64,000 nucleotides of DNA from Streptomyces sp. HD (GTDB lineage Bacteria; Actinomycetota; Actinomycetes; Streptomycetales; Streptomycetaceae): contig NZ_JAQMYP010000021.1 of NCBI RefSeq assembly GCF_028369295.1, forward strand, positions 62,001-126,000. Direction: 5' to 3'. The position numbers were made by a program, and so were the translations under genes. Below, one piece after another: positions 1 through 10,631 of this stretch; position 1 is the first letter of the stretch, and every line of letters starts with the position of its first letter. The notes under the pieces were generated by a model that ran no database searches, was not told the origin of the DNA, and was given only the letters and a program-made list of their open reading frames with translations.

Positions 1-798
1 CCGACCGTCCTCCTCGATCGCGTGGTCGACACCTCGACGGACGGCTCGCCACGCTTCGACCAGGTCTGCGCCGACAGTGCCGAACCCGTGGCCCGGTTGG
101 TCACCCATCTCGCCGGACTCGGCCACAGGCGGATCGCCCTGGTCGCGGGCCTGCCCGGACTCAGCACCACCAGCGAGCGGCTTGCGGGATACCGGGACGG
201 TCTGGCTGCCGCCGGGCTCGCCCACGACGATCACCTCGTGGTGCACGGTGACTCCGAGTCGGCCGGCGCCGAACAGGCCACCGCCGCTCTGCTGGCACTC
301 GCCGCACCGCCCACCGCCCTCGTCACCGCCAACAACACGATGACGATCGGAACCCTGCGCGCCCTGCGGGACCGCGGTATGTCGGTGCCCGACGACATCG
401 CGCTGTGTTGCTTCGACGACTTCGCCTGGGCCGATCTGTTCTCCCCTCGGCTCACCGCGATAGCCCAGCCCAGCAGGGACATCGGTGCTCAGGCGGTCCG
501 TGTGCTGCTGGACCGCCTCGCCACGCCTGACCGGCCCGCCCGGACCGTACGTCTCCCCTGCGCCTTCGTCCATCGCACGTCGTGCGGCTGCCCGGAAGAG
601 CCACGGCATGGGGCGGCGGAACAGCCGCGTCATGGGACAGCGGAACAGCCGCGACCGTCGGGGAGATCCGAGAACCTCCGGACACCCGCGAGCCCGGAGA
701 CACTCGCGACGTCCGAGAAGGCCGAAGACACCACGAAGCCGCTGCCATCCGACAGCCCCGAACAGCCCCTGTCCTCCGTGAAAGGAACCGTCTCGTGA
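1..798 (+). CDS. LacI-family transcriptional regulator, 3' part only
   Basis: The reading frame is open from the first base, so the gene starts upstream. What is visible is the periplasmic-binding-protein-like sugar-sensing half of a LacI/GalR repressor: GHRRIALVAG, ERLAGYRDGL, ALVTANNTMTIGTLRAL, DIALCCFDDFAWADLFSP and LTAIAQPSRDIGAQAV are family-typical. The DNA-binding N terminus lies outside. After the usual end (near VHRTSCGCPE) there is an unusual tail of about 65 residues, low in complexity and holding a duplicated RHG(A/T)AEQPR element. The stop overlaps the GTG of the downstream sugar kinase by 4 bases, so this is probably the local regulator of that kinase operon (inference). Confidence 0.9.
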   Translation, partial: PTVLLDRVVDTSTDGSPRFDQVCADSAEPVARLVTHLAGLGHRRIALVAGLPGLSTTSERLAGYRDGLAAAGLAHDDHLVVHGDSESAGAEQATAALLALAAPPTALVTANNTMTIGTLRALRDRGMSVPDDIALCCFDDFAWADLFSPRLTAIAQPSRDIGAQAVRVLLDRLATPDRPARTVRLPCAFVHRTSCGCPEEPRHGAAEQPRHGTAEQPRPSGRSENLRTPASPETLATSEKAEDTTKPLPSDSPEQPLSSVKGTVS

Positions 799-1706
799 TC
801 GTCGTCGCCGGTGAGGCCCTGATCGACCTGGTACCGCAGGGCACGGGTGCCCTTGCGGACCTGAAGCCGGCGCTCGGCGGCGGCCCCTACAACACGGCCG
901 TGGCCCTCGGCCGGCTCGGCTCCCCGGCCGCCTTCTGCTCCCGCATCTCCTACGACGCCTTCGGTGAGGCCCTGCTCGACGGGCTGCGGGAGGCCAAGGT
1001 GGACCTATCGGCCGTGCAGCGTGGCATGGAGCCGACCACGCTCGCGGTCGCCACCATCGACCAGAGCGGCTCGGCCGCCTACTCCTTCTACGTCGACGGC
1101 ACCGCCGACCGGCTCTTCACGGCACCCCCGGAGCTGCCGGCGGCGGCCCGCGCGGTGTCCTTCGGCACCTGCTCGCTCGTCCTGGAACCGGGGGCGAGCG
1201 CCTACGAGGAGCTGATGCGGAGCGCGGCCGCGCAAGGCGTGTTCACCGCACTCGACCCGAACATCCGGGCCGGCCTGATCCCCGACCCGGACGGCTACCG
1301 GGCGCGGTTCAAGAGCTGGCTCCCGTCGGTGTCGCTGCTGAAGCTGTCCGAGGAGGACGCCCTGTGGCTGGGCGGCACGCCGCGCGAGTGGCTGGCCGCG
1401 GGACCTGCGGCCGTCGTGATCACTCAGGGCGGTGACGGGCTGACCGCCTTCACGCAGGACGGTGCGGTCCATGTCGTCCCAGGCGAGGAGGTCGACGTCG
1501 TGGACACGATCGGTGCGGGCGACACCGTGAACGCGGCCCTGCTGCACGGTCTGGCAGCCCAGGACGCCCTGTCCGCCGAGGCGCTCGTGGGACTCGGCGC
1601 CGAGGGCTGGACACGGCTGCTGCGGTTCGCGGCGCGGGCTGCCGCGATCACCTGCTCCCGGGCGGGCGCGGAGCCGCCGTACGCCTCCGAACTGGGGGAT
1701 TTCTAG
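795..1706 (+). CDS. PfkB-family carbohydrate kinase (fructokinase-like)
   Basis: A 303-residue ribokinase/PfkB-family protein, predicted to phosphorylate a sugar with ATP in the cytoplasm. Visible features are GEALIDL at the N terminus, GGGPYNTAVALGRLG (substrate-binding Gly-Gly region), and signature 2, DTIGAGDTVNAAL, at about residues 237-249, where D243 would be the catalytic base. The GTG start at 795 is chosen because it begins the conserved strand, has a GAAAGGA ribosome site 8 bases upstream and overlaps the LacI stop. An open frame extends further upstream but is non-homologous. Fructokinase is the closest family name; the true sugar is not determined by sequence. Coupling to a LacI regulator fits a sugar catabolic operon. 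Confidence 0.9.
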   Translation: MIVVAGEALIDLVPQGTGALADLKPALGGGPYNTAVALGRLGSPAAFCSRISYDAFGEALLDGLREAKVDLSAVQRGMEPTTLAVATIDQSGSAAYSFYVDGTADRLFTAPPELPAAARAVSFGTCSLVLEPGASAYEELMRSAAAQGVFTALDPNIRAGLIPDPDGYRARFKSWLPSVSLLKLSEEDALWLGGTPREWLAAGPAAVVITQGGDGLTAFTQDGAVHVVPGEEVDVVDTIGAGDTVNAALLHGLAAQDALSAEALVGLGAEGWTRLLRFAARAAAITCSRAGAEPPYASELGDF

Positions 1707-1787
1707 GAGGCGTTGCCTTTCCATTTCCACTGTTGAGGAGTCAAGGTCCGTCAGAGCCATCTGGATCGGGCTGCTGATGATCCAACG

Positions 1788-1824
1788 TGCGGCGCCCCAC
1801 GGGGAGTTCCCGTGGGGCGCCGCA
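1788..1824. terminator. Bidirectional terminator hairpin between pfkB and uvrA
   Basis: Two perfectly complementary 16-base arms (1788-1803 and 1809-1824) flank a 5-base loop GAGTT. The hairpin sits in the gap between two genes whose 3' ends face each other, so it can end transcription from both sides. Confidence 0.85.
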
Positions 1825-1862
1825 TGTTTCAGGATTTGTTCGGACCTGGCGTCCGCCGGGCC

Positions 1863-4952
<3,090 letters not shown>

Positions 4953-5034
4953 GCCGGTCCGCACCTTTCTTGAGAGAAGTGACAGGGGGCGAGGCCCCCG
5001 TGTGTTCTCGGCTTCGAGGCCCCCGTGCTTCCTC

Positions 5035-5057
5035 AGACTAGGGGGAGCCACTGACAA
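5035..5057 (-). promoter_or_regulatory. RecA-NDp/PafBC-type damage promoter of uvrA
   Basis: Read on the minus strand this is TTGTCAGTG, then 8 bases, then TAGTCT. That is a full match to the RecA-independent damage-inducible promoter consensus of actinobacteria (tTGTCRGTG-N8-TANNNT). Transcription would start near 5028, leaving a leader of about 75 bases before the uvrA GTG. The leader holds a direct repeat of CGAGGCCCCCGTG (near 4990 and 5016). Confidence 0.8.
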
Positions 5058-5166
5058 CGCCGGTCGGATTCCCGGATGCGACAACAATCCCGGGGCATCC
5101 AGCATGCCCGACGTCACGACCGACCCTATAGCACGCGCATTCGATTTACGGCACCCGTTCACCACC

Positions 5167-5195
5167 TTCACCCAAAGGTGTGGCGGGGATAGTGT
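5167..5195 (+). promoter_or_regulatory. Candidate promoter giving a leaderless mRNA for the gene at 5203
   Basis: TTCACC (5167-5172), a 17-base spacer and TAGTGT (5190-5195) lie just ahead of the ATG at 5203. No convincing Shine-Dalgarno sequence is present, and the ATG is 7 bases past the -10 box, so transcription probably begins at or beside the start codon. Confidence 0.45.
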
Positions 5196-5202
5196 CAGCA
5201 CC

Positions 5203-5889
5203 ATGATTGATCACGCTCGTGACCTGGTGTCTGTACGTGAAGCGACCGAACGGCTGCTCACCGCAGCGGCCAAGCTGGACAACGCGTCGGTGCCCGAGCC
5301 GTCACGGCTCCCCGGCTGGAGCCGCGGTCATGTCCTCGCGCACATCGCCCGCAACGCGGACGCCCTCGTGAACGTCCTCGAAGGGCGCCCCATGTACGTC
5401 TCCGCCACCGCCCGGGACGCCGACATCGAGCGGGATGCCCCGCGCCCTCTCGACGTCCAGCTCACCGACGTACGCGAGAGCGGCGTCCGCTTCCAGGAGA
5501 CAGGAGCGGTACCCGCGGACTGGTCGCGCACGGTCGAGCTGCGCAACGGGGTCACCGATGCCGCGGCCCGGGTGCCGTTCCGGCGGTGGGTCGAGGTGGA
5601 ACTGCACCACGTGGATCTCGGGATCGGGTACGAGCTGGAGGATCTGCCGGCCGAGTTCGTGCAGCGGGAGATCGACTTCCTCGCGGAGCGGTTCGCCGGG
5701 CACCCGGAGGTGCCGCCGACCCGTCTCACGGACGGCACGCGCGCGTGGAGCACGGGCCGGGAGGCGGACGCGCCCGAGGTCACCGTCACGGGCTCCGCAC
5801 CCGACCTGCTCGGCTGGCTCGCCGGACGCCGCGACGGGGCCGGGCTGGCCGTGTCGGGCGGCACGCTCCCGTCGCTTCCCCCGCTGTAG
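5203..5889 (+). CDS. Maleylpyruvate isomerase / DinB-like family protein (mycothiol-dependent type)
   Basis: A 228-residue cytoplasmic protein of the MDMPI/DinB-like four-helix fold. The N-terminal half contains the family pattern RLPGWSRGHVLAHIARNADAL, with a metal-ligand-type His, and a later WVEVELHHVDLGIGY. The C-terminal ~70 residues resemble the small MDMPI C-terminal domain (TVTGSAPDLLGWLAGR). Relatives use mycothiol as cofactor in isomerase or thiol-transfer reactions; the substrate here is unknown. It is divergent from uvrA across a 250-base region. In S. coelicolor I recall a similar gene in the same place, which supports a conserved housekeeping or detoxification role (memory, not checked). 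Confidence 0.85.
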   Translation: MIDHARDLVSVREATERLLTAAAKLDNASVPEPSRLPGWSRGHVLAHIARNADALVNVLEGRPMYVSATARDADIERDAPRPLDVQLTDVRESGVRFQETGAVPADWSRTVELRNGVTDAAARVPFRRWVEVELHHVDLGIGYELEDLPAEFVQREIDFLAERFAGHPEVPPTRLTDGTRAWSTGREADAPEVTVTGSAPDLLGWLAGRRDGAGLAVSGGTLPSLPPL

Positions 5890-5934
5890 CGCCGGGTCGG
5901 GCCGTCGACCGCCCTGCCGCTATAGGCTGCCGCC

Positions 5935-6591
5935 ATGACGTACAGCGGACAGGTGACGGTCGGTGGCCCCGCCGACGTGCACGAGCTCAAGGACCTGATG
6001 ATCACCAAGATCGCGGTCGGCCCGATGGACAACAACGCCTATCTGCTGCGCTGCCGGGCCACGGACGAGCAGCTGCTGATCGACGCCGCCAACGACGCGG
6101 ACGCGCTGCTCGGCATGATCGGTGACGACGGCATCGCGTCCGTCGTCACCACGCACCAGCACGGCGACCACTGGCAGGCGCTCGCCGCGGTCGTCGCCGC
6201 CACCGGCGCGCGCACCTACGCCGGCCGGGACGACGCCGACGGCATCCCGGTGCCGACTGACGTACTGGTCGACGACGGCGACACCATCCGAGTCGGGCGC
6301 GTGGAGCTCACCGCGCGCCATCTGGTCGGGCACACGCCTGGTTCGATCGCCCTCGTCTACGACGACCCGCACGGGCATCCTCATGTGTTCACCGGGGACT
6401 GCCTGTTCCCGGGCGGCGTGGGCAACACCCGTAAGGATCCGAAGGCGTTCGCCAGCCTGATCCATGACGTCGAGACGAAGATCTTCGACGTGCTGCCGGA
6501 CGAGACCTGGGTCTACCCGGGACACGGCAACGACACGACGCTGGGCGCGGAACGGCCCCAGCTGCCTGAGTGGCACGCGCGGGGCTGGTGA
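5935..6591 (+). CDS. Metallo-beta-lactamase-fold hydrolase (glyoxalase II-like)
   Basis: A 218-residue MBL-fold enzyme. Metal ligands are visible: HxHxDH as H74-Q-H76-G-D78-H79, H133 in LVGHTPGS, D155 in FTGDCLFPGG and H197 in YPGHGNDT. The set is complete for a binuclear site, so it should be an active hydrolase acting on thioesters or related small molecules. The substrate cannot be told from sequence. It follows the MDMPI-like gene by 45 bases. TAGGCT at 5923-5928 is 6 bases before the ATG, again a possible leaderless arrangement, but no good -35 box was found. Two or three hairpins follow the stop codon. Confidence 0.9.
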   Translation: MTYSGQVTVGGPADVHELKDLMITKIAVGPMDNNAYLLRCRATDEQLLIDAANDADALLGMIGDDGIASVVTTHQHGDHWQALAAVVAATGARTYAGRDDADGIPVPTDVLVDDGDTIRVGRVELTARHLVGHTPGSIALVYDDPHGHPHVFTGDCLFPGGVGNTRKDPKAFASLIHDVETKIFDVLPDETWVYPGHGNDTTLGAERPQLPEWHARGW

Positions 6592-6700
6592 GCGCGGGGG
6601 CGGTGAGCGCGGGGCGGGGCTCGGTGAGCGCAGGCTGTCGGTGGGCGAATGCCGGGCGCGCACGTCCAACCCGCACCGCGTACTCCTCGCGCACGCGCCC

Positions 6701-6719
6701 CGTGTGAACCTTTCACACG
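6701..6719. other. Inverted repeat CGTGTGAA-CCT-TTCACACG
   Basis: Eight-base perfect arms with a 3-base centre, in the 378-base gap (6592-6969) between two converging genes. It could be an operator half-site pair or a weak RNA hairpin. The rest of the gap holds GGTGAGCGCGGGGC-like repeats just after the hydrolase stop, two stronger hairpins (listed separately) and no convincing gene. Confidence 0.5.
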
Positions 6720-6808
6720 CGCTGGTGCCATGCACGCGCTCCCGGCGCGCGTTGTTGCGCAGTCAACTGGAAGCAGCCCCGCACAGGATGACGGCTCCTG
6801 AGCGGTAA

Positions 6809-6848
6809 GGGCCGCCGGTCTTTCAACCCCGCCCTCGACCGGCGGCCC
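6809..6848 (+). terminator. Hairpin terminator downstream of the MBL hydrolase gene
   Basis: Perfect 12-base arms (6809-6820, 6837-6848; GGGCCGCCGGTC and its complement) around a 16-base loop. No U-run follows, as is usual in this GC-rich group. Confidence 0.6.
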
Positions 6849-6896
6849 CGGCGATCAACCGTGGCCCGACCAGGTTCTGCAGGTCTTCGGATGGTG

Positions 6897-6958
6897 GAGG
6901 CGGGTGGTTTGTAAGGACCGCCCGCCATGGCCGACGGTCCTTACAAACCACCCGCCTC
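6897..6958. terminator. 24-base perfect inverted repeat, likely bidirectional terminator
   Basis: Arms 6897-6920 and 6935-6958 are perfectly complementary over 24 bases around a 14-base loop. It lies 11 bases past the 3' end of aroQ (minus strand) and downstream of the MBL gene (plus strand), so it can stop both. Its length and perfection are unusual for a terminator. Confidence 0.7.
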
Positions 6959-6969
6959 ACCCGTCAGGG

Positions 6970-7443
6970 TCACGTGTCCGCCCGTCCCGCCCCCGCCAGC
7001 GCCGCGACCCGCTCCACCCCGAACACGTACCCCTGTACACCGCATCCCGCGATCACGCCGTCGGCGCGCAGGGAGACGTACGAGTGGTGCCGGAAGGACT
7101 CGCGCTTGTGAATGTTGGAGATGTGGACCTCCAACACCGGAAGGCCGTCACAGGTGTTGAGCGCATCCAGGATCGCCACGGAGGTGTGCGAGTAGGCGCC
7201 GGGGTTGATCACGATCCCGCAGTGGTTCAGCCGTGCCTCGTGGATCCAGTCGACCAGCTCGCCCTCGTGGTTGGACTGCCGGAAGTCGATCGTGCCGCCG
7301 TGCACGGCCGCCGCCTTGGCACACAGGGCCTCGACGTCGGCCAGGGTCTCGGAGCCGTAGATCTCCGGCTGGCGCTGACCGAGCAGGTTCAGGTTGGGGC
7401 CGTTGAGGATCATGATCGGGGCGTTGGCCAGGGTGCGGGGCAC
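6970..7443 (-). CDS. aroQ: Type II 3-dehydroquinate dehydratase
   Basis: Third step of the shikimate pathway (3-dehydroquinate to 3-dehydroshikimate), cytoplasmic dodecamer in this family. The 157-residue product is the usual length and contains NGPNLNLLGQRQPEIYG with catalytic R24 and Y29, the INPGAYSHTS loop, and EVHISNIHKRESFRHHS with catalytic H107. GTG start with GGAGG 4 bases upstream. It stands alone rather than in an aro operon. An MHS-family transporter gene is divergent 170 bases away; some MHS proteins carry shikimate, so a functional link is possible but unproven. Confidence 0.96.
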   Translation of the reverse strand: MPRTLANAPIMILNGPNLNLLGQRQPEIYGSETLADVEALCAKAAAVHGGTIDFRQSNHEGELVDWIHEARLNHCGIVINPGAYSHTSVAILDALNTCDGLPVLEVHISNIHKRESFRHHSYVSLRADGVIAGCGVQGYVFGVERVAALAGAGRADT

Positions 7444-7613
7444 GGTTCCTCCGGTCCGTTCGGGGGGCGGTCCGTCAGAGACCGCTGCTCAGACCCCGGT
7501 TTATCACGGTGCGTCGAGGGCCCGGCCCGGCGCATCACGGTCACGTACTGACGAGGCCCCGGCGCGCCCGTACGCCCCCGTAACTCGCGATCACCGTGGG
7601 TAGTTGACGCAGC

Positions 7614-8918
7614 ATGCACGACGTACGCACCGTAAGGGCGCCTTCCATGCTGCGGCTCGCGGCCGCCTCGCTCGCCGGCACGGCCATCGAGTTCTACGAC
7701 TTCTTCGTCTACGGGACCGCTGCGGCGCTGGTCCTGGGGCCGCTGTTCTTCCCCACGTTCTCACCGGTGGCGGGAACCCTGGCCGCCTTCGCCACGTTCG
7801 GCGTGGGTTTTGTGGCGCGGCCACTGGGGTCGGTGCTGTTCGGGCACATCGGAGACCGGCATGGACGCCGTCCGGTCCTCGTCGCCTCGCTCCTGCTGAC
7901 CGGCGCCTCCACGGTCGCGGTCGGCTGCGTCCCGACGTACGACACCATCGGTGTGCTCGCTCCCCTGCTGCTGCTCCTGCTGCGCTTTCTGCAGGGGCTC
8001 GGCCTCGGCGGTGAGTGGGGCGGGGCCGTGCTGCTGACCGTGGAGCATGCGCCGGTCGAGCGCCGCGGTCTGTGGTCGAGCTTTCCGCAGGTCGGGCCCG
8101 CACTCGGCTTTCTGCTCGCCAACGGGGTGGTGCTTGGGCTGTCGGCGACGCTGTCCGAGGCGCAGTTCGCCGCGTGGGGCTGGCGCGTGCCGTTCTGGGC
8201 GGCGGGAGTGCTGGCCGCGGTGGGGCTGTGGTTGCGGTCGTCACTCGCCGAGAGCCCCCGGTTCCTCGAAATCGACGACCACGCGCGCGTGCCGCTCGCC
8301 GAGGTCGTCCGCGACCACTGGCGGCTCGTGCTGTTGACGGCCGGGGCGCTGTCGATCGGATACGCGATCTTCTACGCCGTGACGACCTGGTCGCTCGCGT
8401 ACGGCACCGAACGGCTCGGTGTGAGCCGCGACGTCATGCTGATCTGCATCATGGGCGCGGTGGTGGTGAAGGGCGCGCTCACCCCGCCGGTGGCGATGCT
8501 CGGCGACCGGTACGGGAGGCGGCCCCTGTGCCTGATCGGATGCGCTGCCTCAGCGCTGTGGATGTTCCCGATGGTCGCGCTTCTCGCGACGGGCGCGCCG
8601 CTGCCGATGTTCCTGGGCTTCGTGGGGGCGATGATCTCGTTCATCACGATGTTCGCCGTCATCGCCGCGTATTTGCCGGAGCTGTACGAGCCCCGGGTGC
8701 GTTGCACGGGTGCCGCGGTGGGCTACAACCTCGGCGGCGTTCTCGGGGGCGCGGTTACGCCGATCGCGGCGACGGCACTCGCCGAGCAGGGCGGTCGGGT
8801 GCCCTGGGGCGTGGGGGCGTACATGACAGGGGTCGCGCTGCTCAGCCTGGGGTGTTTCGCGCTGCTGCCCGAGACGCGTCCGGCGCCCGCGGTGGCGGCG
8901 GAGCCCGCCACCGGGTGA
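7614..8918 (+). CDS. MFS transporter, metabolite:H+ symporter (MHS) family
   Basis: A 434-residue 12-TM inner-membrane symporter. Typical MHS signatures are ASLAGTAIEFYDFFVYG in TM1, GHIGDRHGRRPVL in the 2-3 loop, RFLQGLGLGGEWGGAVLL in TM4 and GDRYGRRPLCLIG in the second half. Family members import organic acids, betaine or shikimate with protons. The neighbour aroQ (divergent) makes shikimate-type transport attractive, but the substrate is not decided by the sequence. The ATG at 7614 has no strong ribosome site; a second ATG lies 11 codons in (SMLRLAAAS). Confidence 0.88.
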   Translation: MHDVRTVRAPSMLRLAAASLAGTAIEFYDFFVYGTAAALVLGPLFFPTFSPVAGTLAAFATFGVGFVARPLGSVLFGHIGDRHGRRPVLVASLLLTGASTVAVGCVPTYDTIGVLAPLLLLLLRFLQGLGLGGEWGGAVLLTVEHAPVERRGLWSSFPQVGPALGFLLANGVVLGLSATLSEAQFAAWGWRVPFWAAGVLAAVGLWLRSSLAESPRFLEIDDHARVPLAEVVRDHWRLVLLTAGALSIGYAIFYAVTTWSLAYGTERLGVSRDVMLICIMGAVVVKGALTPPVAMLGDRYGRRPLCLIGCAASALWMFPMVALLATGAPLPMFLGFVGAMISFITMFAVIAAYLPELYEPRVRCTGAAVGYNLGGVLGGAVTPIAATALAEQGGRVPWGVGAYMTGVALLSLGCFALLPETRPAPAVAAEPATG

Positions 8919-8971
8919 CGGGCTCCGGGACACGGCGGCGCGAAGAACCTTCGACCACGGGACACGGCGGG

Positions 8972-10072
8972 CTACGGGTTGATCGCGAGCTCCAGATACG
9001 CCGCGAACAACACCAGATGGACGCCGCCCTGCAGCGGCGTCGCCCGCCCCGGCACCACCGTCAGCGAGCTCACCACCACCGTCAGGGCGAGCAGCACCAT
9101 GTGGGTGGGGCCGAGGCCGAGGACGAGCGGTCCCGAGAGCCAGATCGAGGCCAGGGCGACGGCGGGGATGGTCAGGCCGATGCTGGCCATCGCCGAGCCG
9201 AGCGCGAGGTTCAGGCTGGTCTGCACGCGGTCACGGCGGGCGGAGCGCAGGGCGGCGATCGTCTCGGGGAGCAGCACCAGCAGGGCGATGACCACGCCGA
9301 CGACGGCCTGATGCAGGCCGGCGGCCTCGACACCGGACTCGATGGTGGGCGACACCCCCTTGGCCAGACCGACCACGCCGATCAGGGCCAGGCTCAGCAG
9401 TCCCAGGCTGATCCATGCGGTACGGGCGGAGGGTGCGTCGGCGTGGTCGTCCGCGGTGATCACCTCGCCCTGCCGGGTGATGGGGAGGAAGTAGTCACGG
9501 TGGCGTACGGTCTGCGTCGCCACGAACAGGCCGTACAGGATCAGCGAGGAGAGCGCGGCGAACGTCAGCTGCACGCTGGAGAACTCCGGGCCGGGCTTGC
9601 TCGTGGTGAACGTCGGCAGCACCAGGCTGAGGGTGGCGAGGGTCGCGACGGTCGCGAGCGCGGCTCCGGTGCCCTCGGGGTTGAAGACCGCGGTGCGGTG
9701 CCGCAGCGAGGCGACCAGCAGGCACAGGCCGACGATGCCGTTGCAGGTGATCATCACCGCCGCGAAGACGGTGTCCCGGGCGAGGGTGGAGCTCTTGTCG
9801 CCGCCGTCGACCATCAGGGTCACGATCAGGGCGACCTCGATGATCGTGACGGCGATGGCGAGGACGAGTGAGCCGAAGGGCTCGCCGACCCGGTGCGCGA
9901 CCACTTCGGCGTGGTGCACGGCGGCCAGGACGGCACCGGCGAGGATCAGCGTCACCAGCGCGACAAGCACGCCGGGCAGGTCCCGTCCCCAGGTGAAGGC
10001 CAGCAGGACGACCGCGAGCACCGGCACGAGGTACGTCCACCCGGTTGTGAGCGACCTGAGCCGATCGATCAT
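8972..10072 (-). CDS. Calcium/proton antiporter, CaCA (ChaA-like) family
   Basis: A 366-residue membrane protein with about 10-11 TM segments. The two inverted CaCA repeats are visible: GSLVLAIAVTIIEVALIVTLM in the first half and VIALLVLLPETIAALRSA in the second, each carrying the conserved acidic residue (E in TIIEV, E in LPETIA) that binds the cation. A short acidic/His stretch (ITADDHADAPSA) separates the halves. Predicted to expel Ca2+ (or Na+/K+) in exchange for H+. It converges with the MHS transporter gene (53-base gap) and seems to be a single-gene unit. Confidence 0.9.
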   Translation of the reverse strand: MIDRLRSLTTGWTYLVPVLAVVLLAFTWGRDLPGVLVALVTLILAGAVLAAVHHAEVVAHRVGEPFGSLVLAIAVTIIEVALIVTLMVDGGDKSSTLARDTVFAAVMITCNGIVGLCLLVASLRHRTAVFNPEGTGAALATVATLATLSLVLPTFTTSKPGPEFSSVQLTFAALSSLILYGLFVATQTVRHRDYFLPITRQGEVITADDHADAPSARTAWISLGLLSLALIGVVGLAKGVSPTIESGVEAAGLHQAVVGVVIALLVLLPETIAALRSARRDRVQTSLNLALGSAMASIGLTIPAVALASIWLSGPLVLGLGPTHMVLLALTVVVSSLTVVPGRATPLQGGVHLVLFAAYLELAINP

Positions 10073-10142
10073 GGAGCGATCGTCGCAGAGGCCCTGCGGG
10101 TTCGCATTCCGGCCCTTGGGGTGGTCAGCGCGGTTGTCAGGC

Positions 10143-10169
10143 GGCCCCGCGCCCTCCGGATGCGGGGCC
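10143..10169 (-). terminator. Hairpin terminator after the ABM-like gene
   Basis: Arms GGCCCCGC (10143-10150) and GCGGGGCC (10162-10169) around an 11-base loop, 19 bases past the 3' end of the minus-strand gene at 10188. Confidence 0.55.
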
Positions 10170-10187
10170 CCTGTGGGTCGTATGTCG

Positions 10188-10490
10188 CTACGCGAAATCG
10201 GTCATCTCCTGTACGTCGCAGTCCGTGAAGGACGGCGGCCTGGTGCACAGCGCGGCCATCTGCTCCGCGAACTTCGTCGTCTCGGGGTCGTCGCTGTTGC
10301 GCATGGCGTCCTCGTAGGAGTCGAACTCGATCACTACGAGGTAGCGGTTGGCCTCGCTCCGGTCCTTGAGGACGAGACGGCGTGTGGGGCCGCCGCTGCG
10401 GCCCGCCAGGCTCTGTTCGGTCTCGTGGGCCAGTTCCCGCATCTCGTCGATGCGCTCGGTCTCGAAGTCGATGATCTGCACGAATTTCAT
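10188..10490 (-). CDS. Small conserved protein, dimeric alpha/beta-barrel (ABM-like)
   Basis: A 100-residue protein starting MKFVQIIDFETERIDEMREL and ending in a short acidic segment (TDCDVQEMTDFA). The pattern of a beta strand, a helix and RYLVVIEFDSYEDAMRNSD resembles the ferredoxin-like ABM/DUF1330 group, which can be small monooxygenases or merely ligand-binding dimers. No catalytic residue can be pointed to. ATG at 10490 is chosen by homology of the first strand; a GGAGG lies 17 bases upstream, too far to be ideal. It is separated from terC by a strong terminator and a perfect palindrome, so it probably has its own promoter. Confidence 0.75.
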   Translation of the reverse strand: MKFVQIIDFETERIDEMRELAHETEQSLAGRSGGPTRRLVLKDRSEANRYLVVIEFDSYEDAMRNSDDPETTKFAEQMAALCTRPPSFTDCDVQEMTDFA

Positions 10491-10524
10491 GGGTGCGTCC
10501 ACAGGTGCCTCCACCCCCGGCCGT

Positions 10525-10546
10525 GGTGTCCCCGGCCGGGGACACC
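10525..10546. promoter_or_regulatory. 22-base perfect palindrome upstream of the ABM-like gene
   Basis: GGTGTCCCCGG and its exact complement with no spacer, 35 bases before the ATG at 10490. It could be an operator for a dimeric regulator or part of a terminator stack with the next hairpin upstream. Confidence 0.4.
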
Positions 10547-10561
10547 CAGCACCCAACGAAG

Positions 10562-10606
10562 CACCGGGGGTGGTGCTCGGCAATCGGCTGGGCACCACCC
10601 CCGGTG
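10562..10606 (-). terminator. Strong hairpin terminator of terC
   Basis: Perfect 15-base arms (10562-10576 and 10592-10606, CACCGGGGGTGGTGC and complement) around a 15-base loop, beginning 25 bases past the terC stop. Confidence 0.75.
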
Positions 10607-10631
10607 TTGGTTCTTCCTACGCCCGACGTGG

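Noticed and set aside
582..794. N-terminal extension of the PfkB kinase
   Set aside because: Overlaps the LacI gene in another frame, has no homology, and GTG 795 has a good ribosome site.
4953..5202. LexA (SOS) box upstream of uvrA
   Set aside because: No GAAC-N4-GTTC-type palindrome was found; the RecA-independent motif is present instead.
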